Source: SZUA-442 sp963753185
GTDB taxonomy: Bacteria > Actinomycetota > Acidimicrobiia > Spongiisociales > UBA5794
Reading direction: 5' to 3'
NCBI GenBank assembly: GCA_963753185.1
Contig: CAVWBO010000004.1
Span: forward strand, 1-25,856
Length of the DNA stretch: 25,856 bases
Part shown: positions 1 to 6,275 of the stretch, piece after piece
How positions within the stretch are numbered: position 1 is the stretch's first letter
How the letters are laid out: each line of letters begins with the position of its first letter
The notes under the pieces: model-generated
Databases searched by the model: none
Told to the model about the DNA's origin: nothing
The model's input: only the letters and a program-made list of their open reading frames with translations
Program-made: the position numbers and the translations under genes

Positions 1-415
1 TACTTCGCCCCCACGGCAGCATGGGCTCCAGTGCGCATGTTCGTGACGGATGTTCCATCGACGAGCGCCAACGGCATCCCAGTCTCGGTGTCGGTGACGA
101 GGTCGAGCGCGGAAATCGCCGGCAGATCGCGCTTCGGGTTCTGTCGGTAGCTTCCGAGCCATTCACGGCGGCCCGTTGGAGGGGCCGGATCATCGTGGGA
201 AAGGCTTGTACCACGCCGTGCCCGAACTCGGGCTCTGGCTGTGACCGATCGTGGACATAGAGGTTCACGGGATTGGTCTGCTCGACTTCGCCGGCTCCGA
301 CCCATCGAAACGTGTCCAGAACGCGGTCGACACAGGCCTCGGCTGTGAGAAGTTTCTCCACATCGCCCCGCGACACCACGAGCACTTCACCGGGGGCACG
401 TCCTGTGTCGCTCAT
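1..415 (-). pseudogene. Ornithine cyclodeaminase / mu-crystallin family protein, partial and frameshifted
   Basis: This is the N-terminal part of an NAD-dependent ornithine cyclodeaminase/mu-crystallin-family protein; members cyclise ornithine or reduce imino acids. The minus-strand ATG at 415 overlaps the TGA of the upstream gene (ATGA overlap), which fixes the start and implies translational coupling. The first about 80 residues read MSDTGRAPGEVLVV and on through VVQAFPTMIRPLQRAAV. The family-typical stretch WLGSYRQNPKRDLP, followed by a segment ending DGTSVTNMRTGAHAAVG, then continues in a different frame. The two frames meet at about 161-164, where the sequence reads GTGAATGG. One more A (GTGAAATGG, V-K-W) would restore the family pattern. 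The gene leaves the window at base 1, so the Rossmann domain is not visible. It is either a real pseudogene or a one-base homopolymer error. The family call is fairly secure; the substrate is unknown. Confidence 0.7.
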
Positions 416-1357
416 GGTGTGCGTTCGAGGGCTTGGACGCTGCGTGCAGCCTTGGCGATCTCCTCGACGGCGGAGTCGGGGATGGGCCGGTACGGCTTGC
501 GCGGTGCCCCGGTCCTCGGCGCCGGCGAGCGTGGCGAGGGCGTTGAGGTACCCGTGCTCATGGGACAACATCGATGGCATATCGGGCCGTCGGATCGTCG
601 CCGACAGGTGTTGCAGCGCTGCAAACGCTTCCCGCACCCACGGGTCGTCGTGGTTGCCCTTTCGGCACTCGTCGACGAATCGCGTTCCCACTCCGAGACT
701 CACCCAGCTGAAGATCCCGGTGGCTCCTGCCGCCCCGAGCATCGATGCGTGGAAGAACGCCGGGTCGTTGCCCGAGAACACGTTCACGCGATCGCCGATC
801 GTCAGCAGGATCTCGTCGAAGCGAGGAAGCGCGGTGTTCGACTCCTTGATCGCCTTGATGTTCTCGATGTCGAGAGGCAGGCTCTCCCACATCCGTGGTG
901 TGATGTTCACGCCATTGAGCGGTCCGTAGTTGTACAACATCAACGCCATGTCGCCGTCGAGCGACTCGGCGACTTCAGTGAAGAAGTCCATGGCCCAAGC
1001 CGGCGTCACCGGGAGCGCATATGGCGCGGCGAGCATCGATCCATCCGCGCCCGCCTGCTCGGCGTACCGCGCTCGACGGACCGCCTCGCGTTGGTATGCC
1101 GCCGTGCTGCCGACGACGACCGTGATGTCTGCCTCGTGAGCAGTTGCGACCGCAACGTCGCACACGGCATCGAACTCACGCTGGTCGACGCTGGTCATTT
1201 GACCCATGGAGCCGAAGACGATGCATCCGGGTGCTCCGCCGGCTGCTATCAGCCGAACGCTCTCGGCAACGCCGTCGAGGTCGATCTCTTCATCGGCGAG
1301 GCTGAGCGGAACGAGAGGGAACAACCCCTCGAGAGGTCGGCGTGTGAACTCAGGCAT
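412..1357 (-). CDS. Dihydrodipicolinate synthase (DapA)-family lyase/aldolase, likely frameshifted near its C-terminus
   Basis: This is a class I aldolase of the DHDPS/N-acetylneuraminate-lyase family, a TIM barrel using a Schiff-base lysine. Visible motifs are GSMGQ near residue 49 (usually GxxGE; the Glu is Gln here), YNYG for the conserved Tyr, and IKAIKESN carrying the candidate catalytic Lys. Start ATG 1357 has GGAGGG just upstream and overlaps the end of the preceding gene by 8 bases. The frame from 1357 stays open past 412 and runs into the next gene, but a typical family C-terminus (RKPYRPIPDSAVEEIAKA to ERTP, TGA at 412-414) lies in another frame. The switch falls at the GGGG run near 507-510; one extra G would join them. 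An automatic caller would report a DapA-cyclodeaminase fusion running to the window edge, which I think is false. It probably acts on a keto or amino acid in the same pathway as its neighbours, not in lysine synthesis (inference). Confidence 0.78.
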
Positions 1358-2462
1358 GGATTCCCTCCATCGTTGTGATTCGGTCGTAGAACTCGAGGAG
1401 TTCGAGGCTTCGTTCCCCGATGCGATCGAATTCGATCGCATCCGCAGGGCACCCCAGTGCGTCCATCGCGTCACGTGCCCGGTCGGTGAACACGACGGTC
1501 CCGTCGGTCTCGATACGGTCGATCCCGTCCCACGCCGCTGCGCGCTCGTTGATGGCAATCGCTGTGTATCGGTCGAGGTCGTCGGGAAGATCGAGGTGAA
1601 CTCGCCCGTTCCCGATCAGGGCCGGATAGCCGCCTATCAGGCCCTGGGCACCCGATACGTGCGTTCGAGTGTCACCTTGCCCAAGGAGGCCGAGGACGTT
1701 CTTCACGGCGGATGCCGCAAAGAGGGAGAAATTGGCGACCTTGCCCCACTCGATGGGTTCGGGCCACGCAAGCATCGTCCCGAGGTCGTAGCTCTCCGTG
1801 ACGTCGATCCCGTCGATCGCCACCTCGAGGTGGTGGGGGACAGCCGGTCCGTGGCCGAGGAGCGCGTGTGAACCGATGAGTGAGACCTCCAGGCGATCGG
1901 GAGCGACGGATTCGACATCCACCATGTACCGCACGATCTGTGCAACGCACACTTCCACGTTCCCCGCCCCGGCGTCGGGGCCGTGGCCGAACCTCGCATG
2001 GAGAGCAGGGTTGACCACGTCGGGGAAGGATGCGTTCACCACGGTCGTGTCGACTCCCGCAGCATCGATCGCCTGCATGAGGTGCGTCGCCGGGAGAAGG
2101 TGCCAGGGCAACCACATCCCGAAGGTCGCCGACCGGAGCAACTCCCGAATTTGTGGGTCGACGTCGGCGTTCATGAGCCGGCGGGGTGATTGAACCGTGG
2201 CGGTGTGCAGGATCACGTCCGGTTGCTCGTGGTCCAGGATTCGTGCCATGGCGCTTGTGTCCGCGAGGTCGACCTGGTGGTGGCGCCACTGCTTGGCGTG
2301 CCCCTGGAAGACAGCGCCAAGCATGGTGAGGTTGACGCGGGACGGTCCCGACCACGGGCTTCGCTTCACCGTCACGATGCGATCGACCCCTGTCGAGCGT
2401 GCCAGCAACTCGACGGCGAACATGCCGAGGGCCCCGACACCGGACACGAGCACGGTCGTCAT
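1350..2462 (-). CDS. NAD(P)-binding oxidoreductase, saccharopine-dehydrogenase-like
   Basis: A 370-residue protein opening with a Rossmann motif, VLVSGVGALGMFAVELL (GxGxxG near residues 8-13), followed by a strand ending in VTVKRS. The basic residues there could favour NADP. It resembles the dinucleotide-binding domain of saccharopine-dehydrogenase-like proteins; I cannot assign a substrate. The C-terminal half shows no motif I recognise. ATG 2462 is the first in-frame start after a TGA, and no good SD precedes it. It is the first structural gene of a tight minus-strand operon followed by the DapA-like gene (8-base overlap) and the cyclodeaminase-like gene (4-base overlap). That set fits catabolism or synthesis of an unusual amino or imino acid (inference). 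A palindromic operator candidate lies about 120 bases upstream. Confidence 0.7.
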   Translation of the reverse strand: MTTVLVSGVGALGMFAVELLARSTGVDRIVTVKRSPWSGPSRVNLTMLGAVFQGHAKQWRHHQVDLADTSAMARILDHEQPDVILHTATVQSPRRLMNADVDPQIRELLRSATFGMWLPWHLLPATHLMQAIDAAGVDTTVVNASFPDVVNPALHARFGHGPDAGAGNVEVCVAQIVRYMVDVESVAPDRLEVSLIGSHALLGHGPAVPHHLEVAIDGIDVTESYDLGTMLAWPEPIEWGKVANFSLFAASAVKNVLGLLGQGDTRTHVSGAQGLIGGYPALIGNGRVHLDLPDDLDRYTAIAINERAAAWDGIDRIETDGTVVFTDRARDAMDALGCPADAIEFDRIGERSLELLEFYDRITTMEGIHA

Positions 2463-2502
2463 GAACGCACGGCCACCAACGATGGCAGGTCACGACAGAT
2501 GT

Positions 2503-2544
2503 TCAGTCTCCCCGCGTGGTCGGCACGTGGATGGCGAATGTCAT
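2503..2544 (-). other. Possible 13-codon leader ORF upstream of the oxidoreductase operon
   Basis: On the minus strand a strong SD (AGGAGG, 2560-2555) sits 10 bases before an ATG at 2544 that opens the short frame MTFAIHVPTTRGD, ending in TGA at 2503-2505. It lies between the palindromic operator candidate (2582-2597) and the start of the next gene (2462), which itself lacks an SD. It may be a translated leader. Alternatively the SD may belong to the original start of the downstream gene, cut off by another frameshift. Only the SD and the short frame are directly visible. Confidence 0.25.
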
Positions 2545-2581
2545 GCGACTGCAACCTCCTGCCCGCGACCCGACCGATCGA

Positions 2582-2597
2582 AGTACCAAGTAGTACC
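2582..2597. promoter_or_regulatory. Palindromic operator candidate B
   Basis: AGTACCAAGTAGTACC contains the core GTACC-AAGT-AGTAC (2583-2596), matching the pattern GTACY-N4-RGTAC seen at two other promoters in the window. It lies upstream of the minus-strand operon starting at 2462. On the minus strand TACTAC within the site could serve as a -10 box. The likely binder is the TetR protein encoded at 2740-3348 (inference). The surrounding gap, 2463-2739, otherwise holds only the possible leader ORF. Confidence 0.5.
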
Positions 2598-2739
2598 GTT
2601 GAGGTCGATCCGCACCGCGACACTGAGTGACCCTCCGAATCTCAATGATCATAGCAGTTTCTCGTCGCTCGGCATGATCGCGACCGTCGGTGTCTCCCCT
2701 CTTCACCGCCGATGAGATACCGGCGGGTACTGGGCGGAT

Positions 2740-3348
2740 TCAGGTTTCGGGGAGTACGGCTCTGGCGACGAGGTCCGCGACTGCATCCACGGTGGCAGTG
2801 GACATGCTGTGTTGTGCAACGACACTCCTCGCCACGACTCCGGCGATGAGTGTCTCGAGGGCGTGACCGTCGACGTCGGGCCGGACGTCGCCTCGTGCGA
2901 TCCCTCTCTGGATGACATTGCGTACCGCCCGCGAGAGCTGTTCGACCCACTCGGTGAAGAGTGCCTGAAGCTGAGGGTCCGTCGTTGCGGCACCGATGAG
3001 GCTTCCGACGAGGCGAAGCGTCCCCGCCTCGCGATAGTCCGCGGCGCGATGCTCGAGTATCCAGTGGACTTCTTCGGAGAACGAGCCGATGTCAGGCGCT
3101 TCCACCTCACCGAAGTGCATGCGTGCGGCCGCAACGACGAGGGCCTGCTTCGTTGCCCAGTATCGATAGATCGTTGCCTTGCTGACCCGCGCCGCAGCGG
3201 CGATGTCGTCGGTGGTGACATCTGCGTAGCCGCGGTTGATGAGCAGTTCATAGGTCGTATCGAGGATCGTTCGGCGTACTGGATCGTCGATGTCGACGGT
3301 GCCGTCTTCCGCAACGTCGCCAACGGCCGCTGGAGATGCTGGTGACAT
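2740..3348 (-). CDS. TetR-family transcriptional regulator
   Basis: A 202-residue TetR-type repressor. Residues about 25-70 form the helix-turn-helix: IDDPVRRTILDTTYELL, then GYADVTTDDIAAAARVS, then the recognition helix KATIYRYWATKQALV, which is classical TetR. The C-terminal ligand-binding region is unassigned, as usual. ATG 3348 gives the normal family length; the frame is open far upstream but that part is the opposite-frame shadow of neighbouring genes. It lies 13 bases after the SnoaL-like gene and is probably cotranscribed with it from the divergent promoter near 3925, which carries a perfect inverted repeat. That suggests autoregulation and control of the divergent VOC/EamA genes, and probably of the operons starting at 2462 and 5569, which carry similar sites (inference). 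Confidence 0.9.
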   Translation of the reverse strand: MSPASPAAVGDVAEDGTVDIDDPVRRTILDTTYELLINRGYADVTTDDIAAAARVSKATIYRYWATKQALVVAAARMHFGEVEAPDIGSFSEEVHWILEHRAADYREAGTLRLVGSLIGAATTDPQLQALFTEWVEQLSRAVRNVIQRGIARGDVRPDVDGHALETLIAGVVARSVVAQHSMSTATVDAVADLVARAVLPET

Positions 3349-3361
3349 GATGGACCGGAGG

Positions 3362-3865
3362 TTAACGGCTTGTCGCTGTGTGGCCCCCTGGCAATGCTCT
3401 GTGGACGGGGTGCATTCGTTCACGGTGGAAGTCAGTGACCGCGACGGTCTCGAGTCTGAACGTCGAAAAGCGCCAACCGTCGGCGTTGCGTCGAACGCTG
3501 GCGTGGTACTGGCCCCATAGATGACCGTCGGGCGATCCGTCGCGATAGCGATGCCACGCGTAGACGTAGGCGATCGCTGATGCGTGGTCACGAGACATCG
3601 GATCGACCATGACGTTGCTGATGTGATGGCTCGTAGCTTCGAAGGTCTCCTCGAGGCCTGGCCGAATCCTGTCGGCGATCGAGTCACGCCCTTCGATCGG
3701 AGGAAAGTCGGGACCGTAGTCGATGACCGCATCGTCGGTGAACAGCTCGGCAACGTGGTCCGGCTCGTTCCTGTCGAAGTGGAATGCATAACGGCTGAAC
3801 AGCTCGGCGATTGCGAGGTGGTCCATCGTGTCCGGTTCACTCGGTGTTGAGGTGTTCGATGCCAC
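3362..3865 (-). CDS. SnoaL-like / NTF2-fold protein (SnoaL_4 type, possible dehydratase)
   Basis: A 167-residue NTF2-fold protein of the SnoaL-like group, which includes dehydratases (scytalone dehydratase, bile acid 7-alpha-dehydratase BaiE), hydroxylase helpers and isomerases. The start region IAELFSRYAFHFDRNEPD and the later TSHHISNV give Tyr26, Asp31 and His80/81. This is the spacing of the Tyr/Asp/His set in BaiE-like and scytalone-type dehydratases, so acid-base dehydration is plausible (inference). GTG 3865 was chosen because GGGAG lies 6 bases upstream; an internal Met14 also exists. It is the first gene of a unit with the TetR gene (13-base gap) and is divergent from the VOC gene. 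Its partners in the region (OYE, MDR, SDR) would fit sequential dehydration and reduction of a ring or acyl chain. Confidence 0.82.
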   Translation of the reverse strand: MASNTSTPSEPDTMDHLAIAELFSRYAFHFDRNEPDHVAELFTDDAVIDYGPDFPPIEGRDSIADRIRPGLEETFEATSHHISNVMVDPMSRDHASAIAYVYAWHRYRDGSPDGHLWGQYHASVRRNADGWRFSTFRLETVAVTDFHRERMHPVHRALPGGHTATSR

Positions 3866-3922
3866 GCGGTGCTCCCATCGTCTTCTCCGGATCGGATCGC
3901 GCGCCCGGAGCCCTTTCCGGTA

Positions 3923-3940
3923 CAGTACCCACTGGTACTG
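3923..3940. promoter_or_regulatory. Palindromic operator candidate A in the divergent promoter region
   Basis: CAGTACC-CACT-GGTACTG is a perfect inverted repeat with 7-base arms and a 4-base spacer. It sits between the divergent SnoaL/TetR unit (start 3865) and the VOC/EamA unit (start 4024). A second, nested palindrome GGTAC-A-GTACC begins at 3919. TACAGT (3921-3926) may be a -10 box for the plus strand. Its position beside its own tetR gene makes it the best candidate for the TetR operator. Confidence 0.65.
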
Positions 3941-4023
3941 AGAAGGTTTGCTGACCCTGCTGCCTCAGTGCCGCCGCCGAGCCCCCGCTGGCGGATTCGA
4001 ACGGAAGCTTCGAGAGGAATGCG

Positions 4024-4497
4024 ATGACCGATGATCAGCGTGTGAGGTCCGGCCTGTGGGATCGTGCCTATCAGGTGGGGGTCGTGGTCCGCGACCTCGA
4101 CCGGGCAAAGGCGTTCTACGAGCGACTCGGGATCGGACCCTTCGAGGAGGGACCTTCTGCCCACACGCTCGAACGACGCATCTATGGCAAACCCGCTCCT
4201 GACGCCGCCGTCCGGGGTGCGCTCGCCAGGATGGGCGACTTCGAGTTCGAGTTGCTCCAGCCGGTTTCGGGTGACACGATCCAGGGAGAGTTCCTCGAGC
4301 GGCATGGCGAGGGGGTGGTGCACATCTGCGCCTTCACCGATGACATCGACCGGGACATCAGCGAGTTGAAGGATCTTGGGTACGAGGTGATCTCGGAGGG
4401 CTGGCTGGACGATGGCGGCCACTTCGCCTACTTCGACACGAGAGAGGTGGGCGGACTCGTGCTCGAGCTCTTCGAAACCGGATCGGACTGGACCTGA
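4024..4497 (+). CDS. VOC-family protein (glyoxalase / methylmalonyl-CoA-epimerase-like)
   Basis: A 157-residue vicinal-oxygen-chelate protein with two beta-alpha-beta-beta-beta modules: AYQVGVVVRDLDRAKAFYER near residues 17-36 and a second starting at GVVHICAFTDDID near residue 98. The likely metal ligands are Gln in YQVG (often His), His in GVVHIC and Glu in LVLELFE. This matches epimerase/dioxygenase-type VOC proteins, and methylmalonyl-CoA-epimerase-like activity is possible but not shown. ATG 4024 has GAGAGGA upstream. It is 12 bases before the EamA transporter gene and appears to share the promoter with operator A. Confidence 0.82.
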   Translation: MTDDQRVRSGLWDRAYQVGVVVRDLDRAKAFYERLGIGPFEEGPSAHTLERRIYGKPAPDAAVRGALARMGDFEFELLQPVSGDTIQGEFLERHGEGVVHICAFTDDIDRDISELKDLGYEVISEGWLDDGGHFAYFDTREVGGLVLELFETGSDWT

Positions 4498-4509
4498 TCG
4501 AAGCTCCGA

Positions 4510-5478
4510 GTGGCTGACTCGGGTCCGCTTCCTCTCCGTCACTCTGGCGTGATCCTCCGCAGTCGGATGATCGCAGGGGTCGCGATCATCTCCTTCAGCG
4601 CGATCTTCGTGCGTTTGGCGGACGTGTCACCTGTGACGGCGGCGTTCTTCCGCGTGGCCTACGCCCTGCCCGTCCTGTTTGCCCTGCGCGTGGTCATGCG
4701 GACGAGCAAGGTCCGCACGCGCACACAGAGGCTGCTCGCGTTCGGTGCAGGCATCGCCTTCGCGGGTGATCTTGTGGCGTGGCACATCGCAATCGAGCTG
4801 ATCGGCGCCGGTCTCGCGACCGTGGTCGGGAGCGTCCACGTCGTCACGACGATGCTCGCCGGGTGGATCCTGCTCAGCCAGAGACCGACCAGGCTGGCGA
4901 TCCTTGCGACCCCGGTGGTGATGATCGGAGTCGCTCTCATCGCCGGCGTCGGCAGCGCGGATGCCCGCGGTGAGGACCCGGTTCTCGGGGTCGTCTTCGG
5001 TGCCTTGACTGCTGTTCTGTACACCACATACATCCTCCTTCTGCGGCAGGCAGGAACCGTCGGTGCAGCACCAGTGGAGTCGTTGTTCGACGCAAGCGTC
5101 GGGGCTGCCGTGGGGGCCCTGCTCCTCGCTCCACTCGATTCGGGCTTCTCGCTCGTTCCGACGTGGCCCGCGCATGGGTGGCTGATTCTGCTGGCACTTG
5201 GGGCACAGGTCACGGGGTGGCTCCTGATCAACTACACACTGCCCCACATCGAGGCATGGGAAGCGTCACTGCTGCTCGTCCTCCAGCCCGGCGGGACCAT
5301 CCTGTGGGCCTATCTCATCTTTGGTGAGGTGTTCTCGATCTCCCAATGGCTGGGCCTCCTCATGGTGATCGTCGGCGTCACCACCGTGACACTTCCGCGG
5401 GCGCGCAGCAACCGACCAGTGAGGGGAGTGCAGTCCGCGGGGCCGGCTGCTGCCGTCGACGTCAGCGCTGAGCCCTGA
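4510..5478 (+). CDS. EamA/DMT-family transporter
   Basis: A 322-residue drug/metabolite transporter with about ten membrane helices in two EamA repeats. The first is about residues 20-150 (GVAIISFSAIFVRLADVSPV, then helices to MIGVALIAGV). The second is about 165-300 (VLGVVFGALTAVLYTTYILL onward, ending LGLLMVIVGVTTVTLP). It sits in the cytoplasmic membrane and is likely an exporter of small metabolites or amino-acid-like compounds. GTG 4510 gives a short hydrophilic N-terminus; ATG 4567 in the same frame is an alternative start directly before the first helix. It follows the VOC gene by 12 bases and is probably cotranscribed, so it may export a product or toxic intermediate of the local pathway (inference). 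Confidence 0.88.
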   Translation: MADSGPLPLRHSGVILRSRMIAGVAIISFSAIFVRLADVSPVTAAFFRVAYALPVLFALRVVMRTSKVRTRTQRLLAFGAGIAFAGDLVAWHIAIELIGAGLATVVGSVHVVTTMLAGWILLSQRPTRLAILATPVVMIGVALIAGVGSADARGEDPVLGVVFGALTAVLYTTYILLLRQAGTVGAAPVESLFDASVGAAVGALLLAPLDSGFSLVPTWPAHGWLILLALGAQVTGWLLINYTLPHIEAWEASLLLVLQPGGTILWAYLIFGEVFSISQWLGLLMVIVGVTTVTLPRARSNRPVRGVQSAGPAAAVDVSAEP

Positions 5479-5503
5479 GTCGCCACGCGGCACGTCGCTG
5501 GGC

Positions 5504-5528
5504 TACACTTGAGTACTGGCTGGTACCG
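5504..5528 (+). promoter_or_regulatory. Promoter -10 (TACACT) overlapped by palindromic operator candidate C
   Basis: TACACT at 5504-5509 is a credible -10 box for the gene starting at 5569. Directly downstream lies GTACT-GGCT-GGTAC (5513-5526), again fitting GTACY-N4-RGTAC. A repressor here would cover the transcription start. I see no clear -35 box. Confidence 0.5.
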
Positions 5529-5568
5529 ATCCAGGGGACCTGCGCCGACCAATCCGGAGGTGGAACCC

Positions 5569-6240
5569 ATGACTGACTACAAGAGGGTGGAGGTTGCTCA
5601 TCCCGAGCTGAAGGAGCTCGCCGATGCCGTCGCGGACGTGAAGGGCGACGACCACGCTCGGACGACGATCGAGCAGGACCTCGAAGGCCAGCAGCGCTAC
5701 ATGGAGAAGTATCGTGCCGTTTCGGCGACCGACCCCATTCAGATCGGGTGGGATGCCAACGAGCCAGAGTTCCACGCCAAGACCAAGATCTTCTCAGTGA
5801 TGGCGAATGCCTTCGAGATCGAGCTGGGGACTGAGGAGGGGCGAGCCGCGGTCAACCGGGCCCGTCTCCGGCAGGGCGAGGAAATGGGCAAGCTCATGGC
5901 GGAGCGAGTTCGCGCGAAGGGCTTGCCGCTCAACCTCGAGAACTTCTTCAACGAGTTCTGGTCCTACTTCCAATGGTCCCCGAAGCTCGACACCGAGAAG
6001 TACTACGACGACGATGGCACCCTCGTCCGGTACGTCCTGCGGCTCAACTGTCCGATCGGTGACTACCTGAGGGACAATGCTCCTGACACCGACTACTCGT
6101 CGAACTACTGCGATCTCGATGAGTACATCATCAAGGCGTACAACCCGAACGCCCGGTACTCCCGGAAGCACTGGGTGCCGGGCGGTGACCTCTACTCGGA
6201 ACTCATCTGGGAGATCGATTCCGACGGCGTCATCGACTAG
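5569..6240 (+). CDS. L-2-amino-thiazoline-4-carboxylate-hydrolase-like protein
   Basis: A 223-residue soluble protein. The C-terminal third has the arrangement typical of the ATC-hydrolase-like family: NCPIGDYLRD, then YCDLDEYIIKAYNP, then PGGDLYSELIWE, that is CP..D, a Tyr/Cys-x-x-Asp helix, YNP and a GGD near the end. The late Cys common in the family (GDxYC) is Ser here. The founding enzyme opens a thiazoline ring during cysteine production, but most relatives are uncharacterised, so the substrate is open. ATG 5569 is chosen over an in-frame upstream GTG/ATG because GGAGG ends 8 bases before it. It is the first gene of a three-gene operon with the OYE (35-base gap) and MDR genes, behind operator candidate C. 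Confidence 0.55.
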   Translation: MTDYKRVEVAHPELKELADAVADVKGDDHARTTIEQDLEGQQRYMEKYRAVSATDPIQIGWDANEPEFHAKTKIFSVMANAFEIELGTEEGRAAVNRARLRQGEEMGKLMAERVRAKGLPLNLENFFNEFWSYFQWSPKLDTEKYYDDDGTLVRYVLRLNCPIGDYLRDNAPDTDYSSNYCDLDEYIIKAYNPNARYSRKHWVPGGDLYSELIWEIDSDGVID

Positions 6241-6275
6241 GGGCGGCGACGTGGGCGACCTTCGGGTGGGCACGA

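Noticed and set aside
251..1378. 375-codon plus-strand open frame
   Set aside because: It lies antisense to the DapA-like and cyclodeaminase genes, whose motifs (Schiff-base Lys region, YNYG, SDs and overlaps) are convincing; the plus frame encodes Arg/His-rich nonsense.
2740..4542. 600-codon minus-strand frame
   Set aside because: Only its last 202 codons (from 3348) form a TetR protein; the upstream part is a shadow of the SnoaL-like and VOC genes.
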